Part shown: piece by piece, positions 1 to 11,577 of the stretch | Position numbering within the stretch: the first letter of the stretch is position 1 | Layout: each line of letters opens with the position of its first letter | Assembly (NCBI GenBank): GCA_036172665.1 | Contig: CM069876.1 | Location: forward strand, 47,895,001 to 47,959,000 | Length of the DNA: 64,000 nt | Source of the DNA: Prosopocoilus inquinatus | Lineage: Eukaryota > Arthropoda > Insecta > Coleoptera > Lucanidae | Direction of reading: 5' to 3' | The notes under the pieces: generated by a model | The model's database searches: none | Seen by the model: the letters and a program-made list of their open reading frames with translations, nothing else | What the model was told of the DNA's origin: nothing | Program-made: the position numbers and the translations under genes

Positions 1-525
1 GTTATTCCATTTTTTTTTTAATTTAATTCAAACCACAGTAAAGAATCAATGGGTAGTAGCGCGTGCACGTAACTGCAAAAAAAAAAATTAATGTCATCTA
101 GTTTATTTTTTCGGACATTAAAGCCGATATCTCGCTGTCGGGGTTTCGATCAAAATTCGATCAAACGATTTAATAAATATGGTTTTTGACGGCGAAGACG
201 GTGCAGCTGAAGACATAAGTGCAAAGAACGCGAAAAACCGATTTATTCGACCGAGGGCTTCAATCATTTAGTTTTTTTTTTCCCCCAAAAAATGTGCTAT
301 TGTGTTGTGAGTAATTAAATAATAAAATGTTTTTTTTTTTTTTTTAAGTTGGTTAAAGATTTTGTATAGGTACTGAGATTAAATGTTATTATTATTGGTG
401 ATCGGAATCGCATATTTCGACGTCATCATTAGGTGGCGCGGCCGGCGTAGGGGCGGGGCACTCATATCTACGTCACTGTATATTGTCATCAATAATTGAA
501 GTTTGTTCTTGTCCGATGAAAATTG

Positions 526-700
526 TAAGTACAAATTTTTTTTAATCTCAAACCGGACAGAAAAATAAAGAGAACACATTCAACGTTTCGCTATAGATTT
601 ATAGCTTCGTCAGGAGTGAAGCTATAAATCTAAAGCGAAACGTTGAGTGTGTTCTCTTCATTTTTCTATCCGGTTTGAGATTAAAAAAATTTTCTACTTA
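526..700. repeat. Inverted repeat (hairpin), possible MITE
   Basis: Two arms of about 80 bases are near-perfect reverse complements meeting near 612. They include matching copies of an AATCTCAAACCGGA stretch and of an ATTCAACGTTTCGCT stretch. TATTGTCATCAAT lies at 480 and again at 699, so the hairpin and about 35 extra bases sit between direct repeats, which may be a target duplication. No coding content is seen. Confidence 0.75.
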
Positions 701-1073
701 TTGTCATCAATGTTGCCAACTGCATGATTATAAATAATAGAGTCGGTGTGCATGGCATTGAGTTTTGGATTTTAAACCGAGAAGAAGTTCTTCTCGCTTT
801 TGCATTTGGTTGTAGCGTCTGAATTGCAGATTTCAAATTTTTCAAGAAAAATGAAATTGCCAGATGAATGAAAAGATACCAAAAAGAAAAGAAAAAACAG
901 TGAACGAGCAATCAGAAACAAAAAAAAAATGAAAAATATTTCTGATGATCGAGAAACACTGTCAAAACTGGAACAAATAAAATTTCTCGTGAAATTACAA
1001 TTATAACTTCTGAAAAATGGTAAACAATTCAAAACCAAGAACATTTTTTCTAAAAAACAAACAAAACTAAAAA

Positions 1074-1545
1074 TTAATTTATATTCACAATTTGGTTAGT
1101 TTAGCGCCATCTATTAAGTTGGTACAGCGAAGCGCGTTCAGAAACTGTGTTCTAGGTTTAGCACTATCTATTATCGAAAATGGACAATAAATTTAAGTTG
1201 GCAAAGCGGAGCGCGTTCAGAAACTTTATTCGAGGTCGTTTCTTGAATCTTCTTTGTATGCATAATTTTGTTTATTTTCTTCTTCTTTATTCTTCAAATT
1301 CTTCTCGTTTTGCGTTTAAAGTTTTTCAGCAAAACGAGAATGAAATTGACACATGGAGGAAATGATTCCAAAAGAAAAAGAAAACGAGTGAACTAGACAT
1401 TAATTTATATCCACAAATTTGGTTAGTTTAGCGCCTTCTATTATCGAAAATGGAAAATAAAATTAAGTTGGCACAGCGGAGTAGGTTCAGAAACTGTATT
1501 CTAGGTCCATTCTTGAGTCTTTTTGTGTGCATCATTTTATTTGAT
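1074..1545 (+). repeat. Local direct duplication
   Basis: The stretch starting TTTGGTTAGTTTAGCGCC near 1090 recurs near 1414. Both copies run through an AAGTTGGCACAGCGGAG-like motif into a CATTCTTGAGTCTT-like end. Within the first copy the AGCGCGTTCAGAAACT part is also doubled (1134 and 1210). No gene is visible; the small ORFs here are not conserved between copies. Confidence 0.65.
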
Positions 1546-1644
1546 TTTTTTTTATTTCCGCGAGATTTTAGAAAAGTTAATCAAACACCAATTCCATAGC
1601 AACAAAAGATATCCTACTTTCCTAAACAAATCGACATTTATGTG

Positions 1645-1878
1645 TTATAATCAGGGAAAAGAATTCGGGCCACTTGTTCCGCGAACAAGACAAAAGTTTT
1701 AATAATCTATGTATATGAATAAATGAGAACTCTCGCGTTTCATTCCGTCCCCTCCTACTCAATAAGAAATCGATGCATCGGAGACGCGGATAGGTGACGG
1801 AAGCAAATAGTATCTATCTACATTCGGCGTAAAAAGCGTCCAACACTAAGTGACCTGAATTCTTTTCCCTGGTTATAA
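1645..1878 (+). mobile_element. MITE family A, copy 1
   Basis: A short non-autonomous element of about 230 bases with terminal inverted repeats of about 30 bases: TTATAATCAGGGAAAAGAAT at the left, and the reverse complement of TTATAACCAGGGAAAAGAAT at the right. The interior has no ORF but shares a TTTAGTACTCGGACTGTA-type block and a CATTCGGCGTAAAAAG block with other copies. At least ten related copies lie in this window, all in introns or spacers. Confidence 0.85.
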
Positions 1879-2076
1879 TAATGTATTGACATACATTACT
1901 ATGACATTGATAGTGTGATATATTTTACTTAAATATTTAAGTAATATGTAATATTTTGATGATGGTTTTGATCGAAATATTGACGGTGGGATGTCGGGCT
2001 TAATCCATTCGCAGAATTATAAATAACCGTAACTTCATCAGTCAATTTACAGCGCACTTTCTTGCACTCGGTGCGC

Positions 2077-2139
2077 ACTGAGTGTATCTCCATCTCGGTT
2101 CAGCTTTAAGTAATAAAACGAGATGGAGATACACTCAGT
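2077..2139. repeat. Short perfect-stem hairpin
   Basis: ACTGAGTGTATCTCCATCTCG at 2077-2097 is the exact reverse complement of 2119-2139, with a loop of 21 bases. Its flanks show no recognisable family. Confidence 0.75.
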
Positions 2140-2279
2140 TCACACTGGCGCAGCCATCGGAAAACGCTATTAAGCGGTTACGCTACGGTTACGCTACGAG
2201 GGCACCTCACCGAATGTAACCTTCTGTAATATTATTACTATTTCTTTTTTTTTCTTCTTCTTTCTTTAATTATTTTCGT

Positions 2280-2463
2280 TATTATATTTCATCTTTCATA
2301 AAAAAAAAGGCTTGAGTGGAAGAGCGTTCGTCACTGTCAAACTGAACTTCGCCTTTTGATGCTCCAATTCTTCTAATTTATTTATTTAGTTTTGTAAATC
2401 AAATGAACAATTTGTTATGGAATTTGGAAAATAAAGACATTATTATTATTATTATTATTATTA
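2280..2463 (+). repeat. Possible retroelement 3' tail ending in (TTA)n
   Basis: An AATAAA followed by a run of ATT/TTA triplets (about 2440-2463) resembles the 3' end of a non-LTR retrotransposon or SINE. No reverse transcriptase sequence is seen next to it, so this is either a fragment or a simple microsatellite. Confidence 0.3.
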
Positions 2464-3318
2464 ATCTCGCGCATTGGTATTTGAACCTCTCTTTCAGCTG
2501 TCGCTCTCGCAATTGATCTCGCGCTTTCATGTACATATCGACGCACGACCGACTGCTCCTGTAGCGTCACCTGACATATCGCTCACCGTGATTCAAACTA
2601 ATTTACAACTCCCAGAGAATAATTTTTCGTTGAATTTCGACTGCTACTTATGAGATTGGTAAACAAACACGTTCCGTTCATTTTAATAATCGATTTCCGG
2701 ATCTCGTGTTCCGCTTGTAGAGAATTGTTTGAAGGGCGTTCGAAAAAGTTTTTTTTTTTTTTTTATGAAAAAATGCACAATGAACCATGAATTTTTATAA
2801 GCAGAAACTTTTCCGTAAAATCAAAAAAAAATAAATTATTTTTCCATACACGGTCAACTTTGGTCTTTGTTAAGACACACTGTATACTGCGAAACGGAAA
2901 TACGCGGTTTAATTGAGCGGAGGAAGGTCAGTAATGAACCCCCACCACTAAAGTCGAATAGTAGACTACTATTGACGATGTACGCATCGCGTACGAAATG
3001 CACATCTAGTTTTTTTTTTTTTTTAATAAACAGTCCTGAGAAAAGCATGTTTTTGCGTTTCATGTATTTTACAAGCGCTCACTCAGTACATCTAATTGTT
3101 GTTGTAATGTTCGGTAAAAGAGAAACAAAATAAAAAAGTTTCTGGGCTTTTAGGCTAAGCTGATGTCTTTATTACGTTTTAATCATAATCATAACCTTTA
3201 TTATAGACATAGGACAGGTCAAATTTTTTTTCTGTTTTTCGTACTTCCCCTGGCTACGAAGGTTTACTTAACTCGCTAGTTGTAAATGAACTTGTCAAAA
3301 TACTTTTTTTTGTTTCAG
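2464..3318. other. Gene-free spacer upstream of unit 1
   Basis: No ORF with a recognisable domain and no repeat copy is seen apart from poly-T tracts. The part next to 3318 is the intron end of unit 1 with its pyrimidine tract. If an upstream 5' exon exists it is not recognisable here. Confidence 0.5.
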
Positions 3319-4243
3319 GCGAACCCCCAACGCCAAGACCCCAGCGAATAAGAAAACGATCCCTAAAGTTGAGGCATCGAACGAAAAAACAATCGAATGC
3401 CGGATATGTGATTCTAAATTTAAATCTCACAGCCACTTGCGCGCGCATGTCTTAATACACGCTGGCAAGAAACCGTTCAGCTGTGATCGTTGCGATTATG
3501 CGTGCCGAACGGCCGGAGATATGAACAGGCACAAGTTAATACACACCGACGAAAAACCTTTCGCCTGCGATCTTTGCGATTACAAAGGCCGAAGGCCCTG
3601 TGATTTGCGAATGCACAAGGTGATGCACGCCGACGAGAAACAGTTCAGCTGTGATGTCTGCAATCGTAAGTATCGAAGGTTCTCTAACTTGAGGGAGCAC
3701 AAGTTAAGACACGCCGTCGAGAAACCGTTTGGTTGTGAACTTTGCGATTTTAAATGCCGGGTCCTCGGTAACCTAAAACAGCACATGTCCAGGCACACCG
3801 GCGAAAGACCGTTCGGTTGTGATCTCTGCGATTACAAGTGCCGAGCCCTCGGTCGTCTGAAACAGCACAAATTACAGCACACCGACGAGAAACCGTTCGG
3901 TTGTGATCTTTGCGCTTATAAATGCCGATCGTCCGGACATCTGAGCGAGCACAAGTTGAGACACAGCGACGAGAAACCTTTCGGTTGCGACCTCTGCGAT
4001 TATAAATGTCGAGGGCGCTCTAATCTGAGAAGGCACAAGTTAACGCACGCCGCAGAGAAACCGTTCGGTTGTGATTTTTGCGGTTATAAATGTCGACAGC
4101 TCGGTAATTTGAGGATACACAAATTGACGCACACCGACGAGAAGCAGTTCGTCTGTGGACTTTGCGATTACAAATGTCGCCAGCGCAAAACATTGAAGCG
4201 GCATATGTTAATACACATCGAAGATAAAACGTCGCTTAAATAA
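3319..4243 (+). CDS. Zinc-finger terminal exon, unit 1 (10 C2H2 fingers)
   Basis: Coding part of a 3' exon, 307 residues. It follows a TTTGTTTCAG acceptor at 3309-3318; one base (G) completes a split codon and full codons start at 3320. The basic leader carries two successive copies of a K-x-x-A-N-x-K-T-I motif, where most units have one. Ten fingers follow, the first C-R-I-C-D-S-K-F type. Recognition helices (-1 to 6) include RPCDLRM, RFSNLRE, VLGNLKQ, SSGHLSE, GRSNLRR and QLGNLRI. The last finger starts C-G-L-C, a type shared with units 2-5, 12, 13 and 17. The first in-frame Met is at 3437, inside finger 1, so translation surely starts in an upstream exon. Likely a nuclear DNA-binding C-terminus; its targets are unknown. 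Confidence 0.9.
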
Positions 4244-4394
4244 GCAAACAAATGTTGACACACACCGATGAAAAGTTTCAATAATTTCCTATACGTCGTG
4301 TTTTCTTTTTTACAATGAATTACCTTGGAGGTCGGGGATGACGTGTGCAACAACCCTTCGTCACGTTTTTCTTTGGTTCAAACTAATTAATGTT

Positions 4395-4400
4395 AATAAA
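4395..4400 (+). promoter_or_regulatory. Candidate polyadenylation signal of unit 1
   Basis: An AATAAA lies about 150 bases after the unit 1 stop. The sequence between resembles the 3' flanks of units 4, 5 and 17, including a decayed finger-linker remnant at 4252-4275 (THTDEK-like). This supports unit 1 being a terminal exon. Confidence 0.55.
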
Positions 4401-4499
4401 CGTCAATGTCAAAAGACGTTTTTGTTCGGCGCGTGTCCAACTGTTACGTGATATGTAATTAATTAAAAAAAAAATACAAATTTAATTATAACCAGGGAA

Positions 4500-4629
4500 C
4501 GGAATTATATATTTTGTTCGATTAAATACAAACGAGGCGGCAAACGTATAACGCTGCAGCGACGTGTAAACGCACACTAGCTCGTTGCCGCCGCGTTCGT
4601 AATAAACCTAACCAAATATATAATTCCGA
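4500..4629. mobile_element. MITE-like inverted repeat
   Basis: CGGAATTATATATTTTGTT at the left end matches the reverse complement of the right end (to about 4629), and an inner GAGGCGGCAA pairs with TTGCCGCC. About 130 bases long, no ORF. Confidence 0.65.
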
Positions 4630-4904
4630 TCCGTAAATATCATCAGTAGCACGAATGTAACAAACTTCAAGTTAAAGAAATGCAATGCAATTAAATATTT
4701 AATGGTATTATGTAATGAAACTTTTGACGTCATCGTCAAGTATAAATGTGTTATTAACAGCAAGGGGAATTTTTACGGGATTGCGACGGGAATGTTCAAC
4801 GCATAGACGCGCGCATTAGTAGAAGCTGGCCGGCGCATCTCTTAATTTAGTTGAGTTTATCAGCTCTACGCCACTGGTAAGGTCACATAAATACCCATAT
4901 ATGA

Positions 4905-5011
4905 ACAGCCACAGCGCAAAGTAATGAAAGTCTGGAGGGGTCAATTTAGGACGGGCGGAGCTTAGTGGCCGTTTACCCCTCCAGACTTTCATTACATTAC
5001 GCTGTGACTGT
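4905..5011. repeat. Inverted repeat around GTAATGAAAGTCTGGAGGGG
   Basis: The left arm 4905-4941 pairs with the right arm ending at 5011, with a spacer of about 35 bases. A typical small foldback or MITE; no coding content. Confidence 0.75.
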
Positions 5012-5023
5012 ACATTTGTATGT

Positions 5024-5428
5024 CGACTCTTGCCTTCGGTTGTAATCCCTTAAAAAATCCTCTCTCTGGTTATTAGAGGTTAGACTCTTGCTGCCTTTGT
5101 AATCCCTTAAAAAAATTCTCTCTCTGGTTATTAGAGGGAGGTTAAACTCTTGCTGCCGTTGTAATCCTTTAAAAAAATCCTCTCTCTGGTTATTAGTGGT
5201 TGGACTCTTGCCTTCCGTTGTAATCCCTTAAAAAATCCTCTCTCTGGTTATTAGTGGTTGGACTCTTGCCTTCCGTTGTAATCCTTTAAAAATCCTCTCT
5301 CTGGTTATTAGTGGTTGGACTCTTGCCTTCCGTTGTAATCCCTTAAAAAATCCTCTCTCTGGTTATTAGTGGTTGGACTCTTGCCTTCCGTTTTAATCTC
5401 TTAAAAATTCCTCTCTCTGGTTATTAGT
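5024..5428 (+). repeat. Tandem repeat, about 58-bp unit, 7 copies
   Basis: Seven consecutive copies of a unit containing GACTCTTGCC, TTGTAATCCCTTAAAAAATC and CTCTCTCTGGTTATTAG. Copies 4 to 6 are nearly identical and the outer ones more diverged, as expected for a minisatellite growing from its centre. Confidence 0.9.
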
Positions 5429-5681
5429 AAAATATGATTTATAAATAAAGTGAATGTTTTGTGAAAAAAATAAACATTGAGACAATTTGAAATTTGCAAA
5501 ATTTGAGAATAATATACAAAAAAGAAAGAAAGAAAAACGTAACTTAAGCACATGAATGTACATACAAGGTGAATAAAACCGAGGAACATCGATGAGAGAA
5601 TTGTTATTATTAGTTACGACGTATATTGAAATGATTTTCAATTATACCGGATTTTTTATTCTTTGTCTCATTTTAATACTT

Positions 5682-6139
5682 ATACAGGGTGATTCAGAAT
5701 AAGTGTCCGATCCTTTAGGAACGTATTTACTAGGGTCATTCAAGTACGAATTTGCAAAAAATGAGTTTAACATAGACATACCAAAAATCAACCTCCTATG
5801 AGTCCAAAATGGAAATTATGATTCATTTCCAATGTCCGAAAGAATGAATTGCGTGTTATACATCTTTTTTCCCGCAGAAAGCCATAGACAAAAACGTTTT
5901 AAAGTTTTGCTTTAAGGAAAACGCCAGTATTTCTTTCTACTCCTCGAGGGTTCGTTGCTCTTGTGACGTAAAACAGCTGTACCAGTGTCCATCAACCAAT
6001 TTATATCTGAATCTTCAATGATTTTTATCTTAAAAACTACGCATATTAGTCCCTTTATGCATGGAGAATTTTTGTTTTGTTTTTCGTGTAGTATTTGTGA
6101 TTAACGGATCGGACACTTATTTTGAATCATCCTGTATAA
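5682..6139. mobile_element. MITE of the TACAGGGTGATTCA family
   Basis: The ends are inverted: TATACAGGGTGATTCAGAAT at the left, with AAGTGTCCGATCC just inside, and its reverse complement at 6104-6139. About 455 bases, flanked by TA. There is no transposase ORF, so it is non-autonomous. Related ends occur near 20975, 25445, 33617, 51045, 51815 and 52478. Confidence 0.8.
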
Positions 6140-6234
6140 GCACCGATTACTTTGTACTACATCCGAATAGTCGGTTATCTTTCTGCGTAGTTGCAAATGG
6201 AAGGAAAATTTAAAGTGGCTTTTTTTTGTTGCAG

Positions 6235-7051
6235 GTTTCAACGCGTCCGGAAACCTAAAACAACGAAGAAAGAAACAATCTCCTGCCGAATATGCGATTT
6301 TCAATTTAAAACTCGCGCAAATCTGCGCAAGCACATTCTAATACACACCGGCGAGAAGCCTTTCGTCTGCAATTCTTGCGATTACAAATGCCGCCAGTCG
6401 TCACATTTAAAAATGCACGCGCTCAAGCATACCGGCGAGAACCCGTTCCGTTGCCACCTTTGCGATTACAAATGCCGACGGGCCACGCAGTTGAAAATGC
6501 ACCTGTTAATACATAGCGACGAGAAACCCGTCGGTTGTAGCCTGTGTGATTACAGGTGTCGGCTGCCCGGCGCTTTAAAACGACACATGCTGACGCACTC
6601 CAATAAGAAGCCGCTCGTGTGTGATATTTGCGATTATAAATGCCGAACCCTCGGTAATTTGAAAGAGCACAGGTTGAAGCACACCGACGAGAAACCGTTC
6701 GGCTGCGATCTTTGCGCTTATAGATGCCGATTTTCCGGGAACCTGAAACGGCACATGTTAAAACACACCGACGAGAAACGTTTCGCTTGTGATCTTTGCG
6801 ATTATAAATGTCGGGCGCTCGGCGATTTGAGGAGGCACAAGTTAACGCACACCGACGAGAAACCGTTCGGTTGTGATCTCTGCGATTATAAAAGTCGACA
6901 GCTCGGTACATTGACAATACACAAACGGACGCACACCGACGAGAAACGGTTCGTCTGCGGTCTGTGCGATTTCAAGTGTCGCCAGCGTGTGACACTGAAG
7001 CGGCACATGTCCATACACGTCGCGGCGAATAAAATAAAACTGCGATCATAA
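6235..7051 (+). CDS. Zinc-finger terminal exon, unit 2 (9 C2H2 fingers)
   Basis: A 271-residue exon body read from 6236 after the acceptor TTTGTTGCAG (one base off the TTTGTTTCAG seen elsewhere). The leader is F-Q-R-V-R-K-P-K-T-T-K-K-E-T-I, the subtype common to units 2-5, 8 and 9. Nine complete fingers follow. Finger 1 is C-R-I-C-D-F-Q-F, and the last is the C-G-L-C-D-F-K-C-R-Q-R-x-T-L-K-R-H type. Helices include QSSHLKM, RATQLKM, LPGALKR, TLGNLKE, FSGNLKR and ALGDLRR. The ATG at 6191 lies in the pyrimidine-tract side of the intron and is unlikely to be the start. The 3' flank keeps the conserved unit-type sequence. Confidence 0.9.
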
Positions 7052-7174
7052 ATATCAAAAACCCGCAAGCCTGATTATACTGATTGCAAATGAAAAATAT
7101 TTCTCTTAAGAAGTACATACCTTACACCAAAAACGCAAAAAATATGTAAAAATGTTACTTTTCGCTAAATAACA

Positions 7175-7180
7175 AATAAA
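7175..7180 (+). promoter_or_regulatory. Candidate polyadenylation signal of unit 2
   Basis: An AATAAA 124 bases after the unit 2 stop, in an AT-rich 3' flank. Confidence 0.45.
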
Positions 7181-8384
7181 AATAATTGAACCGATAATTT
7201 ATCTTCTTTATTATTATCTATTATTTTTTTCTTCAATTATAAACATTTGAAGTTTTCATCCCACCTCCCAAAAAAAAAAAAAAATTGAATTCTGAATTTG
7301 TTTTGTTTTGAGTTTAGTGTGTGAAATTTTTAGAATATTTTAAAAATAGAAAATTCAATTTTTCCGGAATTTAACGAATGAATGATGAATAATGAACTAA
7401 GTGACTTTCTGACCTTGATATTGTCAAATAAACTGAAACTAATCCAAGAAATCTCATTTTTGACTATTTCGAAAATCTGTATTTTCTAGCTTATTGTAAG
7501 TATATCTGATCACCACCCCCCTAGTAGTAATAGTTGTACTTTTGTGTGCCCTTTTGACGTCATTCCGGTAATACTCCCTCGATCATCTGCATAGTTGTCA
7601 TTTTATGAATTTTATAAATTAAAACGTCTACCTGTGCAAAGTATTGTTTTCCCACCCCGCCTCCACTGAACGCACGTTTTTCTCGTCCATTGATTGTACT
7701 CGGAGATGATAACAGACTTTGCTTGAGACATTTATTACGTTTTGTATAGTAATCACCAATCTTAGGACATTTGTGTGGATATTCACGGTCATTTCGTCTC
7801 CTGAATACAACGCGCAGGCTCGCCGCCAATTCATTAGCGTCGGGCTATTATTGCGATGAACAGACGGTAACAGACGCCTGCCTAACGAGCCTCTTATGAG
7901 AATGACATTGAGTTCCATATGAGAATGACATTAAGGTCCATATGAGAATGATATTGTGTTCCATATTTTCATCCGATATTTGGTAATCACCTCTACCAAT
8001 AATAACTGTGGCAATAGCATAATAAAATACGAGCTGATAATATTAGTATTGTGACTCATAAGTTGTATAACATAATTATACAACTTATTGAGATCGAAAT
8101 TATAAACTAGAGACCCTCCTTCCCCCCCAAACAGAGAACTCATTTGGGGAAAGCGTTTGGTGCTTTTAAGGACTGCCCGCTTTTGGGAGCTAGCGGCAGG
8201 TAGTTAAAAAAGTTAAATATTAGAAAGATACGAAAAGATATGAAAATATCGAAAAATTCGGGAAAACTTAGAAAAATAAAAAAAAACAGCTGAAAATTAG
8301 TTTGTTCCCTAATTTTTGAAATTTTATTCTTTCTAAAATTTCCTTTTTTTTCTAATTCTAATTTATTTTAATTTTTTCAATTTC
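7181..8384. other. Gene-free spacer with a short tandem repeat
   Basis: No recognisable gene. At 7895-7966 an ATGAGAATGACATTGAGTTC-like unit of about 24 bases is repeated three times. Two overlapping reverse-strand ORFs of about 90 codons at 7560-7918 have no recognisable domain and are probably chance. Confidence 0.5.
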
Positions 8385-10480
8385 TTGAGTTGGGTTGACC
8401 TTGAGTTTTTTTCTTTAATTTTCAACATTTTATGGCGATTTTCATTGGCTTTCGTTCTAGTCGTTTTAATTTTTTTTGTTAGTTTTGATGCTGATTTTTC
8501 TGACTCTCTTGCTTTTTTCATCATTTATTTGGATTGGAAACGCTTAGGTTCGCCCCCAGTTGGGTTGGCTTGACCTTGAAATATTTTGCCGTCGAAGTTT
8601 CAGGCAATTTCCATAAATCTTAATTTTTTCTTCTTCTAATTTTTCGATTTTTTTCTTAAATTTCTTTGTATTTATTGTGATTTTTCTAATCTTTTTTTCA
8701 TTTAGGTTAGGATTGACCTCGAACGATTGTTTTTTCTTAATTTCCTGGCGATTTTCATTGGCTTTTAATCTCGTTTTAATTTTTTTTTTTTTTTAGTTTT
8801 AACCCTAATTTTTCAGCGTTTCTTACTTTCTTCGTCATTTATTTGGATCAGGAACGCTTAGGTTCGCCCCCAGTTGGCTTGGCTTGACCTTGAAATATTT
8901 TTCCGTTGAAATATCCCACAATTTCGATAAATCTTAATTTTTTCTTCTAATTTTTCGATTTTTTTTAATTTCTTTGCATTTATTGTGATTTTTCTAATCT
9001 TTTTTCATTTAGGTTAGGGTTGACCTCGAACTACTGTTTTTTCTTAATTTACTGGCGATTATCATTGGCTTTTATTCTTGTTGTTTTAATTTTTTTTTTT
9101 TTTTTTAGTTTTAGTCCTAATTTTTCCGATTTTCTTGCTTTTTTCATCATTTATTTGGATTGGGAACGCTTAGATTCGCCCCCAGTTAGGTTGGCTTTAC
9201 CTTGAAATATTTTTCCGTCGAAGTTTCCGGCAAATTCCATAAATCTTAATTTTTTTTTCGAATTTTTCCAATTTTTTTGAACTTCTTTGCGCTTATTATG
9301 ATTTTTCTAATCTCTTTTCATTTAGGTTAGGATTGACCCCGAACTATTGTTTTTTCTTAATTTTCTGGCGATTTTCATTGGCTTTTAATCTCGTTTTAAT
9401 TTTTTTTTTTTTTTAGTTTTAACCCTAATTTTTCAGCGTTTCTTTTTTCATCGCCACCAGTTGGGTTAACTTGACCTTGAAATACGTTTGCCGTTGAAAA
9501 TTCCGACAATTTCCATAAATCTTAATTTTTCTTCTAATTTATCGAATTTTTTTGAATTTCTTTGCATTTATTATGATTTTTCTAATCTTTTTTCATTTAG
9601 GTTAGGATTGACCCCGAACTATTGTTTTTTCTTAATTTTCTGGCGATTTTCATTGGCTTTTAATCTTGTTGTTTTATTTTTTTTTTAAATCTTGTTTTAA
9701 TTTTTTTTAGTCTTGTTTTAATTTTTTTTCTTTAATTTTCATTGGCTTTTAATTTTGTTGTTTTAATTTTTTTCAATTTTCATCACAAATTATCCGATCC
9801 TCTTGCTTTCTTTTTCGTTTATTTGGATCGGGATCACTTTGGTTCGCCCCCAGTTGGCTAAGGTCGACCTTGAACTTGAATTTTCAAAACTTCCAACATG
9901 TTCTTGAGAATTTGGGTAGGGATGAATTGACCTTGAAATAATTTGCCGTTGACTTTTTCGACATTTTCGAGCAAGTTTCCATAAATCTTTAATTTTTAAA
10001 ATTTCTTTGAAATTCCTCGAACTATTCTTTTCTTAATTAAATTTCTTAACAGCTGAAAATTAATTTGTTCCCTAATTTTTGAAACTTTTATTGTTTCTAA
10101 AATTTTCTGATTTTTTTCTAAGCTGTTCTCATTAATTAATTTTTATTTTCTTGCACTTTCTTGAGTTGGGTTGACCTTGAGTTTTTCTTTTTTAATTTTC
10201 AACATTTTCTGGCGATTTCCATCGGCTTTTAATACTTTTGTTTTAATTTTTTGAGTTTCGATCCTAATCCTTTCGATTTTCTTACTTTCCTCATAGTTAT
10301 TTGGGTTAGGATCCTTATGGTTCGCCCCCGGTCGGGTTGGCTTGACCTTGAACTTGTTTTTTTTTCAGAATCTTCAACATGTTTTGGAAATTTAAGTTGA
10401 GGTGGGTTGACCTTGAAATATTTTGTCGTTGAAATTTTCGACAATTTCCATAAATCTTAATTTTCCCTGTTATATTTTTT
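8385..10480 (+). repeat. T-rich satellite-like array, about 300-bp unit
   Basis: About six imperfect copies of a unit containing TTTAGGTTAGGATTGACC (8701, 9008, 9321, 9596) and GGTTCGCCCCCAGTTGG. The + strand is strongly T-rich with very few runs of A. The spacing between copies is about 307, 313 and 276 bases. The small hydrophobic Phe/Leu-rich ORFs here simply reflect poly-T codons. Confidence 0.85.
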
Positions 10481-10865
10481 ATCCTTTTATCCTTGTTTTT
10501 TGTTTGTTTCCGGGGATGTACAAAGATGCATTTTCCCGGTCGTGTATGCCCAACACTTGTGAGTTGCATAACCATTGCTGGGTGGCGCCCCTAATCATAA
10601 CACCTTTTGAATTCACCCACGCCGTCTCCACTGAGTGGACACAGTTACTCAGCTCTTACGTCACAGTCACCCGGGGACTACCGACCCTACTCCTAAGGTA
10701 CCTACGATACGTTACGATTGGCACAGCGCCATTTTTTTTTTATCAAAACACGCACAGCGCTCTTTTCGTTACCACATAACAACTTTCTGCTTCCCGTAAA
10801 TAGCAACTTATATGTCCGTTTAGTTGTAAATGCAGGAAAATTTAAATAGAATTTTTTTGTTTCAG
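10481..10865. other. Spacer before unit 3
   Basis: Contains a GC-richer stretch (about 10570-10720) of unknown origin, then the unit 3 intron end, whose GTTGTAAATGCAGGAAAATT is close to the intron ends of units 2 and 8. Confidence 0.5.
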
Positions 10866-11577
10866 GTACCAACGTACCCGCAAATCTAAAACAGCGAAGA
10901 AAGAAACGATCCGCTGCCAAATATGCGATCTCCAATTTAAAACCCGTACAAATTTGCGCAGTCACATTTTAATACACACCGGCGAGAAGCCTTTCGGTTG
11001 TGATTTTTGCGATTACAGATGCCGCCAGCCGTCACATTTGAGACGGCACGTGCTGAGGCACACCGGCGAGAAGCCTTACGGTTGCGATCTCTGCGATTAC
11101 AAATGCCGAACCTCCGGACATTTGAAACAGCACATGTTACAACACACCGGCGAGAAACCTTTCGGCTGTGACGTTTGCGATTATAAGTGCCGGGGGATCA
11201 GTAATTTGAGAAAGCACAAGTTAAGGCACACCAACGAGAAACCGTTCAGTTGCGATCTCTGCGATCATAAATGCCGAACATCCGGACACTTGAAACAGCA
11301 CAAGCTGAAGCATACCGACGAGAAGCCTTTCGCCTGTGATCTTTGCAATTATAAGTGTCGACGCCTCGGCGATTTGAGAAGGCACAAATTGAAACGCACC
11401 GACGAGAAACCATCCAGTGTTAATCTTTGCGGTTATAAAAGCGGAAGATCGCAAGAGCACAGTTTAACGCACACCAGCGAGAAGCACTTCATCTGTGGCC
11501 TTTGCGATTTCGAGTGTCGTCAGCGTGAAACGTTGAGGCGGCATTTGTCGGTACACATGGAAGATGAAACGTCGTAG
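10866..11577 (+). CDS. Zinc-finger terminal exon, unit 3 (6 to 8 fingers, two damaged)
   Basis: 236 residues read from 10867 after TTTGTTTCAG. The leader is Y-Q-R-T-R-K-S-K-T-A-K-K-E-T-I. Eight finger positions are present but two are broken without loss of frame. In finger 6 the final His is Arg (H-K-L-K-R), and finger 7 has lost its first Cys and several residues (V-N-L-C-G-Y-K-S-G-R). Fingers 1-5 and 8 are canonical; helices include QPSHLRR, TSGHLKQ (twice), GISNLRK and QRETLRR. The repeated TSGHLKQ finger suggests an internal finger duplication. The unit is still open and spliceable, so it may work with a gap in its finger row, or it may be at the start of decay. Confidence 0.88.

Noticed and set aside
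5024..5428. CRISPR-like array
   Set aside because: The repeats are contiguous without unique spacers and the context is eukaryotic; it is a minisatellite.
6423..6917. Minus-strand ORF of 164 codons
   Set aside because: An antisense shadow of unit 2 with the same periodicity as the fingers.
8385..9700. Several Phe/Leu-rich small ORFs resembling membrane proteins
   Set aside because: They result from poly-T tracts in a tandem repeat and are not conserved in frame between copies.
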